DNA of 64,000 bases. It comes from CAVTWH01 sp963850915. Lineage in GTDB: Bacteria; Actinomycetota; Actinomycetes; Mycobacteriales; Micromonosporaceae. Made by a program: the position numbers and the translations under genes. Under the pieces are notes generated by a model. That model did not search any database and was not told the DNA's origin. It saw only the letters and a program-made list of their open reading frames with translations. Numbering within the stretch: the first letter of the stretch is position 1; each line of letters begins with the position of its first letter. The stretch spans positions 186,001 to 250,000 of the forward strand of contig CAWKND010000006.1 in NCBI GenBank assembly GCA_963850915.1. The letters run 5' to 3'. Shown here one piece after another: positions 25,485 through 33,191 of the stretch.

Positions 25485-26296
25485 GGTAGTACCTCGTCAG
25501 ACCACACGATCATCGACTCAAGTTTCGGGGCGCCGAACGTGGTCGCCATCGCCACGTCGGAGGCGTCCCGGCCGCGCCCGATGAGGATCCTTCCCTTGCG
25601 CCGTTTGTTGTTGCGCGGGTCGAAGGTCCACCACCGGTTGCCCAGCCACACCTCCATCCAGGCCGCGAAGTCCATCGGCGCGGGGTCCACCGGTACGTCC
25701 ATGTCGGGTAGGTAGCCGAAGACGTAGCGGGCCGGGATGTTCAGCGCCCGGCAGAAGGAGATCGCCAGGTGGGTGAAGTCGCGGCAGACGCCGTAGCCGG
25801 AGGTGTTCACGTCGACGGCGGTGGACTGCGGTCCGCTGCTGCCGTACTGGAAGGTGAGGTGGTCGTTGACGTAGTCGCAGATCGCCTGTACCCGGGTGTA
25901 GCCGGGCGGCATCGCGCCGAACCGGGTCCACGCCTCGTCGCCCAGCATGTCGGGCAGGCAGTAGCGGCTGGGCAGCGTGTAGACCAGCGTGTCGTCGGGC
26001 AGCCGGTCGGGGGAGAGCTCCGGTGCGTCGTCGTCGGCGTCCTCGGTGGCGTCGGGTACCGCCACGATCGCGTCGTAGCGCAGTACCGAGCTGCCCGCGG
26101 GGAGTACCAGCCGGACGCACGAGTTGCCGTACGCGTCCTGGTAGCGGCGTACGGGCTGGTCGGGCTGGATGACCCAGCTCTCCTCGATCATGGCTACCGG
26201 CTCGATGCCCAGTGGCTCGACCTGGAATACCGTCGGTGTATCGATGGCAGAGTCGTAGGAGAACTCACATCCGACTCGTACCCGTCGCGCGCCCAC
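25481..26296 (-). CDS. transglutaminase-like protein
   Basis: About 271 aa from GTG 26296; the family usually begins near VRVGCEFSYDSA, so the true start may be a few codons later. The triad is visible as GYGVCRDFTHLAISFCRALN (Cys), MDFAAWMEVWLGNRWWTFDP (His-equivalent region and Asp) followed by NNKRRKGRILIGRGRDASDV. It resembles the COG1305 family. First gene of the three-gene operon with a second transglutaminase and an M20 peptidase, implying a shared peptide or amide substrate. Divergent from a TetR regulator across a repeat-bearing 188-bp region. Confidence 0.87.
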   Translation of the reverse strand: MGARRVRVGCEFSYDSAIDTPTVFQVEPLGIEPVAMIEESWVIQPDQPVRRYQDAYGNSCVRLVLPAGSSVLRYDAIVAVPDATEDADDDAPELSPDRLPDDTLVYTLPSRYCLPDMLGDEAWTRFGAMPPGYTRVQAICDYVNDHLTFQYGSSGPQSTAVDVNTSGYGVCRDFTHLAISFCRALNIPARYVFGYLPDMDVPVDPAPMDFAAWMEVWLGNRWWTFDPRNNKRRKGRILIGRGRDASDVAMATTFGAPKLESMIVWSDEVLP

Positions 26297-26381
26297 ACCC
26301 CATCCTGCGCGCCCGATGTTTCGCGCGCATTGCGCTGACCGGCTCTGCGACCCGACCGTGACCTCCCGCTCGGCCCTCTCG

Positions 26382-26434
26382 TTCGGCCCAGGCGTTTCGG
26401 CCCAGGCGTTCGGCCCAGGCGTTCGGCCCTGGCG
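26382..26434. repeat. four 13-bp direct repeats in a divergent promoter region
   Basis: Four copies of TTCGGCCCAGGCG (one with T for A) run tandemly, with one extra T between the first two. They lie between the transglutaminase start (26296) and the TetR start (26485). Placement suggests a regulatory or mutation-prone element; the 13-bp period is not a codon multiple. Confidence 0.75.
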
Positions 26435-26484
26435 CTCGGGCTGCGAGGGTTGCATTTCCCGCACGGGCGTGCTTTTCTGAGCGG

Positions 26485-27066
26485 GTGAGTAAGGGCGAGG
26501 ACACCAGGCGCGCGGTGCTCGACCAGGCGGTGGAGGTGACCCGCCGGGCCGGGCTGAGCGGTCTGACGATCGGTTCCCTCGCCGAGCAGACGTCGCTGTC
26601 CAAGAGCGGCCTGTTCGGCCACTTCCGCTCCAAGGAGGCGCTCCAGCTGCAGGTGCTGGAGCACGCCCGGGCGCGGTTCGAGGAGCAGGTGGCCCGGCCG
26701 GCGGTCCGCGCGCCGCGCGGTGAGCCGCGGGTACGCGAGCTGTTCGAGCGCTGGCTGGCCTGGGACGCGCTGCCCGGTGGCTGCCCGTTCGTCGCCGCCT
26801 CCACCGAGTTCGACGACCAGCCCGGGGTGGTCCGTGACCGGCTGGTGCGCGACCAACGGGACATGGCCGACATGATCGCCACCATCTTCCGGACCGGCAT
26901 CGCCGAGGGGCAGTTCCGGGCCGATGCCGATCCCGAGCAGTTCGCCCAGGACCTGAACGGGGTACTGCTCGCCAACCACCACGCGTCCCGGCTGCTCGGT
27001 GACGGGCGGTCGGAGAGCCGCGCGCGGCGCGCCTTCGAGGCCCTGCTGACCGAGGCGCGCCGCTGA
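26485..27066 (+). CDS. TetR-family transcriptional regulator
   Basis: 193 aa from GTG 26485. The N-terminal HTH reads LTIGSLAEQTSLSKSGLFGH followed by HFRSKEALQLQVL. The C-terminal domain contains FERWLAWDALPGGCPFVAAS, typical of the TetR_C_16/YxaF-like group. Upstream of an alpha/beta hydrolase gene on the same strand (126 bp) and divergent from the transglutaminase operon; either may be its target. Its last codons are the parent of a degenerate repeat array. Confidence 0.9.
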   Translation: MSKGEDTRRAVLDQAVEVTRRAGLSGLTIGSLAEQTSLSKSGLFGHFRSKEALQLQVLEHARARFEEQVARPAVRAPRGEPRVRELFERWLAWDALPGGCPFVAASTEFDDQPGVVRDRLVRDQRDMADMIATIFRTGIAEGQFRADADPEQFAQDLNGVLLANHHASRLLGDGRSESRARRAFEALLTEARR

Positions 27067-27159
27067 TCGAGGCGCGCGGTTACCAGCGCACCGCCGACAA
27101 GGGGCGCGGCTCACCGAGGCGCGCGGGCTTACCGAGATGCGCCACTGACCGAGGCGCGC
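27046..27159. repeat. degenerate 15-bp repeats copied from the TetR gene's 3' end
   Basis: CTGACCGAGGCGCGC (27046-27060, coding for the TetR C-terminus LTEAR) recurs with 0-3 changes at 27063, 27110, 27128 and 27145, spaced 17-18 bp apart where adjacent. The second copy overlaps the stop codon. The array fills most of the gap to the hydrolase gene. Confidence 0.72.
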
Positions 27160-27192
27160 GAGACCGTCCGACTGACAGAGGGGGCTCCAGTC

Positions 27193-28101
27193 ATGACTGC
27201 AACAGCCGATGTGCCGACCAAGAAAAGCACGAACGATCGTTTTTTTAAGGCGCCACCATCGGTCCGGCTGGCATTCCGGGTACTGGAGCGCACGGCGCCG
27301 CAACTCGGGGCGCGCTGGGCCGAACGAATCTGGTTCACCCTGCCGGTACGCCGTGAACCGGCTGTCCCGCAACACATCCAGCCACTGGGCAAGGTGTTCG
27401 AGCTGCCGGTCGACGGGCACAGCGTAGCCGGTGAGGTGTGGGGTGAGGGGCCGGCGGTGTACCTCATGCACGGCTGGGCCGGTCACCGCGGCCAGCTGAG
27501 CCCGTTCGTCGAACCCCTGGTCGAGCGCGGGTACCGGGTGGTGGCACTGGACGCGCCGAGCCACGGCGAGTCCGAGCCAGGGGCGTACGGCCCGCGCTCC
27601 TCCTCGATCCCCGAGTTCGCCACCGCCCTGACCGCCGTGGTCGCGCAGTACGGTCGGCCGGCCGCGATCATCGCCCACTCACTGGGCGCCACCGCCACCG
27701 GAGTGGCGCTCTGCGACGGACTGCGCGCCGACCGGGTCGTACTGCTCGCCCCGATGGCCAGCCCCGCCACGTACGCCCAGCACTTCGCGGCCGTGCTCGG
27801 CTTCGGCCGGCGCATCCACCGGCGGTTGACCGCCCGGGTCGAACGGCGCGTCGGCGCACCCATGCACCACTTCGACGTACCGGAGTTCGGGCAGGCGACA
27901 GCCATGCCGCCCACGCTGATCATCCACGACCGTGAGGACGCCTCGATCCCGGTCACCGACGCGGTGGCGATCGCCGAGCGCTGGCCGACGTCGCGGCTGC
28001 GCCTCACCACCGGCCTCGGCCACCGCCGGCTGCTCCGCGACCCGGACGTGGTCGCCGAGGTGGTCGGCTTCGTTACCGCCGCGCAGGTCGGTGCCGGGTG
28101 A
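27193..28101 (+). CDS. alpha/beta-fold hydrolase
   Basis: 302 aa with GAGGGG upstream. A basic N-terminal extension (KSTNDRFFKAPPSVRLAFRV) precedes the fold: YLMHGWAGHRGQLSPFVEPL (oxyanion region), VALDAPSHGESEPG, IAHSLGATATGVALC (nucleophile Ser), PTLIIHDREDASIPV (Asp) and TTGLGHRRLLRDPDVV (His). Substrate unknown. Probably co-transcribed with or controlled by the preceding TetR gene. Its 3' end abuts a decayed FAH-family gene on the other strand. Confidence 0.88.
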   Translation: MTATADVPTKKSTNDRFFKAPPSVRLAFRVLERTAPQLGARWAERIWFTLPVRREPAVPQHIQPLGKVFELPVDGHSVAGEVWGEGPAVYLMHGWAGHRGQLSPFVEPLVERGYRVVALDAPSHGESEPGAYGPRSSSIPEFATALTAVVAQYGRPAAIIAHSLGATATGVALCDGLRADRVVLLAPMASPATYAQHFAAVLGFGRRIHRRLTARVERRVGAPMHHFDVPEFGQATAMPPTLIIHDREDASIPVTDAVAIAERWPTSRLRLTTGLGHRRLLRDPDVVAEVVGFVTAAQVGAG

Positions 28102-28554
28102 TGACTGCGGTGCGGCGACAAAGCGGTGCCGCAGTTCGCCGATGCCTTCGATGTGCCGACCAGCACATCGCCGGGGGCCAGCCAGCGCTGCGGGTGGCGG
28201 CCACGGCCGACACCCGCGGGGGCCCTTCCGCACCTGCTCGCCGTTGATGGAGCAGCCCAGCTCGAGGTCGTTGGGGTTGGCGAACTCGTCCGGCGTGACC
28301 AGCCACGGCCCGACCGGACCGAAGCGCGGGTACGACTTGCCCAGGCTGAACTGTGGCGGCGTCGAGGCCATCTGCGCGATCCGCTCGGAGACGTCCTGCC
28401 CGACGGCGAGCCCGGCCACATGCTGCCATGCGTCCGCGGCCGGCACTCCGGTCGCGACCGCGCCGATGATCACCACCAGCTCGACCTCCCAGTCGGTGTG
28501 GCCACCCGGTGGCAGCGTGATGTCGCCGGTCGGGCCGTCCGCATCGCGCACCCA
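28102..28554 (-). pseudogene. decayed fumarylacetoacetate hydrolase-family gene
   Basis: Recognisable FAH-superfamily core on the minus strand: PPGGHTDWEVELVVIIG, HVAGLAVGQDVSERIAQMAS, FSLGKSYPRFGPVGPWLVTP and LELGCSINGEQVRKG. After that the expected SDLIF...TGTP segment is missing. PQRWLAPGDVL follows in another frame, and HIEGIGELRHRFV in the first frame again (one base short). The N-terminal 80-100 residues are also absent. Deletion plus frameshifts make this a remnant, unlike the single-base shifts elsewhere. Intact relatives hydrolyse or isomerise acylpyruvate-type compounds. Confidence 0.82.
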
Positions 28555-28747
28555 CGTCCTCCTCGCCGGCCATGCACGTCCCTGACCTCAGCACCCGCCA
28601 GGGGTACGGCCGGTTGCATCGGACGGCACTCGACATGTGGGAGCTCCCAGATCATCCGCTCAGCGGACTCGGCTGGAGCAGCGGATCGGTTTGATACCAG
28701 GCAAAAGTGCGAGCCGGTCGACTGGTGCGACCAGAAAACCGCCGCGA

Positions 28748-29206
28748 CTATGAACCGTTGCGACCGCGGGCGACCTGGCGGGTCCTGGTAGGGGTTCGCG
28801 CGGCGGGTTTGGCTGGCGCGGGGGCGGTGTCGGGCGTAGCCCGCTGTGCCTCCAGCCGCCGCTGCTCGCGCACTACCTCAGCCTGCGTCGCCCGCTCCCG
28901 GATCAGCCACTCCGGCGGATCAGCGATCAGGGCGGCGATCTGCGCGGTGGTGAGCGGCTCGGTGACGCCGCCGCGAGCCAGCCCGCTGTTGGACACCCGC
29001 AGCCGGGCGGCGACGACGCTGCGCGGATGCGGACCGTCCCGGCGCAGGTCGGCGAGCCACTGCGGCGGGTTGTGCTGGAGTTCGTCGAGCTCCTCCCGGG
29101 ACACCGAGCCGTCCTGGAACTCCGGCGGCGTGGCCGGCAGGTACACGTCAAGCTTCAGCGCCGCCGTGGCGGGCTTCATCACCTGGGACTTCTTCGGCTT
29201 GCTCAC
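28748..29206 (-). CDS. DUF5997 family protein
   Basis: 152 aa. The Lys-rich start SKPKKSQVMKPATAALKLDV and YLPATPPEFQDGSVSREELD, followed by NNPPQWLADLRRDGPHPRSV-like text and a repeat of the theme (LIADPPEWLIRERATQAEVV), match the actinobacterial DUF5997 family. The tail is Ala/Pro/Arg-rich and disordered. Function unknown. Divergent from a LysR effector-domain gene, a pairing I recall as common in actinobacteria. Confidence 0.8.
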   Translation of the reverse strand: MSKPKKSQVMKPATAALKLDVYLPATPPEFQDGSVSREELDELQHNPPQWLADLRRDGPHPRSVVAARLRVSNSGLARGGVTEPLTTAQIAALIADPPEWLIRERATQAEVVREQRRLEAQRATPDTAPAPAKPAARTPTRTRQVARGRNGS

Positions 29207-29291
29207 CCGGCCAGCGTAGTCACCCGGCGGCCGGCCGGACGCATCGCCCGGGACCGCCGGGCGGCGCCGGGTGCCCGGCTACGCTGAGCGG

Positions 29292-30011
29292 ATGTTCAGC
29301 CTGGTGGTCGTCCCCGGCGTCACCGTCGACCGGTGGCTGCGTACCTGGGCCGAGCGGCTGCCCGAGGTGGAGCTGCAGCTGGTACCCGCCGAGGTCGGCC
29401 AGGCCGCGGCGCTCCTCCTTGCGGGGGCCGACGCCGGCCTCGTCCGGCTGCCGGTCGACCAGGACAACTTCCACGCCATTCCGCTGTACACCGAGGCGAC
29501 GGTTGTCGTAGTTCCACGGGATCACCTGCTCGCCGCCGCCGACGAGGTGACGGTCGCGGATCTCGCCGACGATGCGCTGCTACGGCCCCAGGACGACGCG
29601 CTCGACTGGACGGACGCGGCAGCTGTACCAGGAACAGTGGTCGCCGACCGCCCGGCCACCACGGCCGGCGCGGTCGAACTCGTGGCAGCGGGCGTCGGCC
29701 TCCTCGTCACCCCGCAGTCCCTGGCCCGCGCGTACCACCGCCGCGATCTCACCTACCGGGTGGTCACCGACGCGCCCGCGTCCACGGTCGCGCTCGTGTG
29801 GGCGCGCGAGCGGTACACCAACCTGGTCGAGGAGATGATCGGCATCGTCCGCGGCCGGACCGCGAACAGTACCCGCGGGCAGCCCCAGGCGGACCCGCCG
29901 GCGCGGGTGGCTGCCGAGCGTGGCGCACCCCGCCCCGGCAACCCGCCCAGCCGCACCGGAACGCGTCGTGACGGCAACCCGCGCACGCCCCCGCGACGGC
30001 GCGGCCGGTGA
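29292..30011 (+). CDS. LysR-type substrate-binding domain protein without HTH
   Basis: 239 aa from ATG 29292, with TACGCT at 29280-29285 (6 nt, leaderless pattern). It begins directly with a LysR effector-domain strand (MFSLVVVPGVTVDRWLRTWA) and shows both lobes (GADAGLVRLPVDQDNFHAIP and TAGAVELVAAGVGLLVTPQS). There is no helix-turn-helix, so it cannot act as an ordinary LysR regulator. A 50-residue basic, Pro-rich tail follows. Probably works with the divergent DUF5997 protein. Confidence 0.82.
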   Translation: MFSLVVVPGVTVDRWLRTWAERLPEVELQLVPAEVGQAAALLLAGADAGLVRLPVDQDNFHAIPLYTEATVVVVPRDHLLAAADEVTVADLADDALLRPQDDALDWTDAAAVPGTVVADRPATTAGAVELVAAGVGLLVTPQSLARAYHRRDLTYRVVTDAPASTVALVWARERYTNLVEEMIGIVRGRTANSTRGQPQADPPARVAAERGAPRPGNPPSRTGTRRDGNPRTPPRRRGR

Positions 30012-30047
30012 CACCCTCGCCCGCACCGATCGCCCAACCGCCCGGGA

Positions 30048-30425
30048 TTACGTTGTGCTGTCGCCGTCGAGATCGCGGGCGAGCAGGTCCGGGGCGCGCA
30101 TCCGCCAGGCATCGGTGACCAGCTCCGCCAGCCGCTCGACATCCACCTGCGCCAATCGCAGCATGACCAGTGGAAATCCGTCGTAGCCGGGCGTGGTGAA
30201 GAAGACGTCCGGCTCGCCCAGCAGGAGCGCCTGCTTCTCGGCCTCGTCGCCGACGTACAGCACGGCGATGTCGGTCCGGATGCGCCGCCGCTCGCCCGGC
30301 CTGCGCTCGGGGTAGGACCAGACGAAGCCCTTGTCGGCTACCCGGAAGTCGAAGCCCTCGCTGTCGATCTCAACCACGTCGGGCAGGGCGAGCGCCAGCC
30401 GGCGTACATCGTCGGCGTCAGCCAT
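30048..30425 (-). CDS. MmcQ/YjbR-family protein
   Basis: 125 aa, alpha/beta CyaY-like fold of the MmcQ/YjbR family: VRRLALALPDVVEIDSEGFD, FRVADKGFVWSYPE, FFTTPGYDGFPLVMLRL and a C-terminal helix ERLAELVTDAWRMRAP. Members are described as double wing DNA-binding proteins but remain poorly characterised. Monocistronic. Confidence 0.85.
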   Translation of the reverse strand: MADADDVRRLALALPDVVEIDSEGFDFRVADKGFVWSYPERRPGERRRIRTDIAVLYVGDEAEKQALLLGEPDVFFTTPGYDGFPLVMLRLAQVDVERLAELVTDAWRMRAPDLLARDLDGDSTT

Positions 30426-30523
30426 GATCGTCTCTGGACGCCGCCCGCAACATACGCACAGGCTAGTACGCCCGCCCCAGGTCTCTCGCCGGTGACGCCG
30501 TCGACCAGGCCGGCTGACTGTCG

Positions 30524-31075
30524 TCAGATCCGGCTGGCGGCCAGTTTCGCCATCGCGATCAGTTGGTCCTTGTCGGGTGCCCCGGTCTTGCCGATGATCA
30601 GGACGATGGCGACCAGTACGTCGCCCTGATAGAACTCGACCGCCCCTTCCGGACCGGTGAACAGGCCGAACGCGCCGTCGCCCACGCCGGGGAGGTCGAT
30701 CGTGCCCTTGGCCGTCATCACCCCACGCGCATGGTCGTAGGCGGCCTTACCGCCGGGACTGAAGGTGTTGACGGTCAGGATCGACGGCGACTCGCCGTAC
30801 GTGCACGAGGTGGCGCCGCCGGTACCGTCCGGCGTACCGGGGCCGGGGTCGGTGGCCAGTACGTTCGCCGCCTCCGCCTCGGTGACCAGGGAACACGCGT
30901 CGCCACCGTGTCCTGCGGGGGCTGCCGCCGAGGGCGCACCGCCGTCGCCGGCGGCCTGCGCGGCCGGGACGCTGCCGTTGGTTGCCGGAGCGGACGCTGG
31001 TGAGTTGGCGCAGCCGGCAAGCAACAGCCAGCCGATGGTGGCCAACGCGACGACCGGGAGAAGTGACTTGCGCAC
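30524..31075 (-). CDS. DUF3558-like lipoprotein
   Basis: 183 aa with a lipoprotein signal peptide: RKSLLPVVALATIGWLLLAGC, the lipobox LAGC giving Cys22 as the lipidated residue. A low-complexity Ala/Gly/Pro linker follows, then a compact domain with DACSLVTEAEAANVLATDPG and TSCTYGESPSILTVN (two Cys likely bridged), resembling DUF3558-type actinobacterial lipoproteins. Anchored on the outer face of the membrane; ligand unknown. Confidence 0.83.
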   Translation of the reverse strand: MRKSLLPVVALATIGWLLLAGCANSPASAPATNGSVPAAQAAGDGGAPSAAAPAGHGGDACSLVTEAEAANVLATDPGPGTPDGTGGATSCTYGESPSILTVNTFSPGGKAAYDHARGVMTAKGTIDLPGVGDGAFGLFTGPEGAVEFYQGDVLVAIVLIIGKTGAPDKDQLIAMAKLAASRI

Positions 31076-31127
31076 GGCGGTTTCCTTTGTGGGCAGGGGA
31101 ATGACCTATGGCGGGCATATCGGTGGG

Positions 31128-31541
31128 TCAGCTCGCGCCGGGTGGCTCCGTCGCCGAGACGGGCAAGGTACCGATCTGGCGCTGCAGGGCGACCAGGTCC
31201 AGGTAGGTCTCCTTGCGTGCGACCAGACCCCCGCTGACGGCGATGACGTCGACGCCGTCACAGACAAAGGCGGAGCCCGCCGAGGTACCGGACATGTCGT
31301 ACTCGATGACGAGGTGATCGGCGCCGAGGTACACCCGTTTGCGGTCGAAGCGCAGGTCGGGTACGAGTGTGAAGAGTGCGGCGATGAGCTGCCGTACCGG
31401 CACCGTGCCGAGCGCGGCCTCGCCCAGCCCGTGTACGTGGAATACCGAGTCCCCGGTGTGCAGCGCGACGATCGCGTCGGCGTCCCGGGCCGCCCACGCC
31501 TGGGCGTAGGAGCCCGCGAGTTCGGTGACGTTCGCATTCAT
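31128..31541 (-). CDS. SnoaL/NTF2-like protein
   Basis: 137 aa cone-shaped NTF2-like fold: an N-terminal helix (VTELAGSYAQAWAARDADAI), then FHVHGLGEAALGTVPVRQLI, FDRKRVYLGADHLVIEYDMS and the final sheet strands VDVIAVSGGLVARKETYLD. These include nonenzymatic binding proteins, polyketide cyclases and ketosteroid isomerase relatives; the active-site residues are not diagnostic here. Divergent from no gene; 52 bp upstream of the lipoprotein gene. Confidence 0.82.
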   Translation of the reverse strand: MNANVTELAGSYAQAWAARDADAIVALHTGDSVFHVHGLGEAALGTVPVRQLIAALFTLVPDLRFDRKRVYLGADHLVIEYDMSGTSAGSAFVCDGVDVIAVSGGLVARKETYLDLVALQRQIGTLPVSATEPPGAS

Positions 31542-31649
31542 GGTCGGTCCTCCCGGTCGCTGGCGTTGTCGACGCTACGAGGCGGCCGGCCCGGGGGTAT
31601 CTGTAGAACTACGGGTGCGTCACCTGAAAGTGAGCTGCCCGATGCGTGG

Positions 31650-31688
31650 ATCAGGGCGCGGCCGAGTCTGTACCGGCCGCGCCCTGAT
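31650..31688 (-). terminator. hairpin terminator
   Basis: A perfect 15-bp stem ATCAGGGCGCGGCCG / CGGCCGCGCCCTGAT with a 9-nt loop lies 34 bp after the stop of the 99-aa gene on the minus strand. Confidence 0.8.
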
Positions 31689-31722
31689 GGTGGTCACGCG
31701 TTGGCGGGGGAGGAACTGCCAG

Positions 31723-32022
31723 TCACTGCTCGTCCGGCAGGGCGAGGAACGTCTCGTGGACCACGTTGATGAGGTCGTTGCGGGCCGCGGCCGTGTCCAG
31801 GCCGGTCTGGCGTAGCTGCTCCACGGACCAGTCCGGGTTGCCCTGCCCGTCGATCACCGGTACCGGCGCCCCGTCGGGGGTACGCGCCTGTACCGGCGGG
31901 TCTGCGGCCGGGGCGGCGTGGATATCGATGGTCCCCTCGGCACCGTGGGCGTCGGTCCAGCTGTAGCTGGTTACGTATGCCGGCTGCGCCGGGTCGGCGG
32001 CTGGCTCCTGGTTGTCGGTCAT
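31723..32022 (-). CDS. hypothetical acidic small protein
   Basis: 99 aa, with GAGGAG 6 nt upstream of ATG. Strongly acidic: YVTSYSWTDAHGAEGTIDIH, then TPDGAPVPVIDGQGNPDWSV and a C-terminal helix LDTAAARNDLINVVHETFLA. No signal peptide, membrane segment or family recognised. Ended by a 15-bp hairpin. Confidence 0.72.
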   Translation of the reverse strand: MTDNQEPAADPAQPAYVTSYSWTDAHGAEGTIDIHAAPAADPPVQARTPDGAPVPVIDGQGNPDWSVEQLRQTGLDTAAARNDLINVVHETFLALPDEQ

Positions 32023-32178
32023 GTCTACTCCTCAAGAGCGTCCCCGGTAGCGGCTGGGGCTCCCCACCGTCGCCGTGTCGGCGCACAGTGTCTGTACCCC
32101 GCCGTGGCCGCGGTCAACCGGCGCTGTCGAGGTGACCCGGCAGGTTGAACCTGTCGGCCGGGTCGGCGGTTCGTGGCG

Positions 32179-32571
32179 TCAGCGCGTGCGGCTCTCCAGC
32201 AGATCCCGCAGGGTCTCCAGGTCGGCGACGACGGCGGCCCGGTCCCGCGCGTACTCCTCGTCGGTCATCTCGGGTGGCCGGCGCAGCGAGAACACCACCT
32301 CGGAGTGTTCGCCGTCGGGGATGACCCGCATCGGGACGTGGACGGTCTGCCCGGACGGGTCGGTGACGTCGTGGTCGAGTACGCCGTAGGGGTTCTGCGG
32401 CGCGAAGTCGATGATCACCTGACCGTCGGTTACCCAGTGGCCGTCCCGGTACGCCAGTGACGTGTCGGTGAGTCCAGCGGCCCAGGACGGCAGGTGCGCC
32501 GGGTCCGACGTGTACGCGTACACGGCGTCGGCCGGGCGGGCAATCGCCACACTGAGGTGTTCTGTCGTCAT
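32179..32571 (-). CDS. SRPBCC (polyketide cyclase/START-like) protein
   Basis: 130 aa from ATG 32571 (GGAGAA upstream). The SRPBCC fold is indicated by HLSVAIARPADAVYAYTSDP at the start, LPSWAAGLTDTSLAYRDGHW, then beta strands and the long C-terminal helix RDRAAVVADLETLRDLLESR. Binds a hydrophobic ligand in a cleft; function unknown. Divergent from the VOC gene across a 14-bp tandem array. Confidence 0.82.
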   Translation of the reverse strand: MTTEHLSVAIARPADAVYAYTSDPAHLPSWAAGLTDTSLAYRDGHWVTDGQVIIDFAPQNPYGVLDHDVTDPSGQTVHVPMRVIPDGEHSEVVFSLRRPPEMTDEEYARDRAAVVADLETLRDLLESRTR

Positions 32572-32607
32572 CGGCCGATTCTCCGCTCTACGCTGCGAGG
32601 GTCCGCT

Positions 32608-32731
32608 TGTCATCGAGACCGTGTCATCAGGATCGTGTCACCACGACCGTGTCATCAGGATCGCTGTCAGGATCGTCTCATCAGGACCGTGTCACCAGGA
32701 TCGTGTCATCAGGATCGTTGTCATCAGGGTC
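32608..32731. repeat. 14-bp tandem array (about nine degenerate units)
   Basis: Consensus TGTCATCAGGATCG. Eight to nine head-to-tail units, one shortened to 12 bp, fill the interval between the SRPBCC start (32571) and the ribosome-binding site of the VOC gene (AAGGAGG, 32732-32738). The period is neither a codon nor a helical multiple. At least three units are identical, which suggests recent or ongoing copying. Confidence 0.88.
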
Positions 32732-32743
32732 AAGGAGGATGCT

Positions 32744-33157
32744 GTGGCTTCGCGTCTCAACCCGTACATCAGCTTCGAGGGCAATGCCCGTCAGGCGATG
32801 GAGTTCTACCAGCGCGTCTTCGGCGGCGAGCTGAGCCTCAACACGTTCGGCGACTTCGGCGCCACGGATCCGGCGGATGCCGACAAGATCATGCACGCCG
32901 CGCTGGACACGGATGCCGGCTATTCGTTGATGGCGTCCGACACCCGGCCCGGCATGCCGTACACGGCCGGCGACAACATCACCGTGAGCCTCAGTGGCGA
33001 CGACGGCGACGCGCTGCGCGGGTACTTCGAGCAGTTGTCCAGCAGCGGCACGGTAGGTATGCCGCTGGAGAAGCAGGTATGGGGCGACGAGTTCGGCCTC
33101 TGCACCGACCAGTTCGGCATCAACTGGATGGTCAACATCACCCAGCCGGCGGGCTGA
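32744..33157 (+). CDS. PhnB-like VOC-family protein
   Basis: 137 aa from GTG 32744 with AAGGAGG 5 nt upstream. YISFEGNARQAMEFYQRVFG and the C-terminal DQFGINWMVNITQPA are typical of the PhnB/DUF1338-like glyoxalase-bleomycin resistance (VOC) fold, which covers metalloenzymes and non-catalytic binding proteins. Partner of a divergent SRPBCC gene; both folds bind small hydrophobic or toxic molecules. The 14-bp repeat array ends at its Shine-Dalgarno and may modulate expression. Confidence 0.87.
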   Translation: MASRLNPYISFEGNARQAMEFYQRVFGGELSLNTFGDFGATDPADADKIMHAALDTDAGYSLMASDTRPGMPYTAGDNITVSLSGDDGDALRGYFEQLSSSGTVGMPLEKQVWGDEFGLCTDQFGINWMVNITQPAG

Positions 33158-33191
33158 CCCGGACGGCAAAGACTGATCCGTGCGGGGCCGG

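Noticed and set aside
32608..32731. CRISPR array
   Set aside because: Units are 14 bp and contiguous, without unique spacers.
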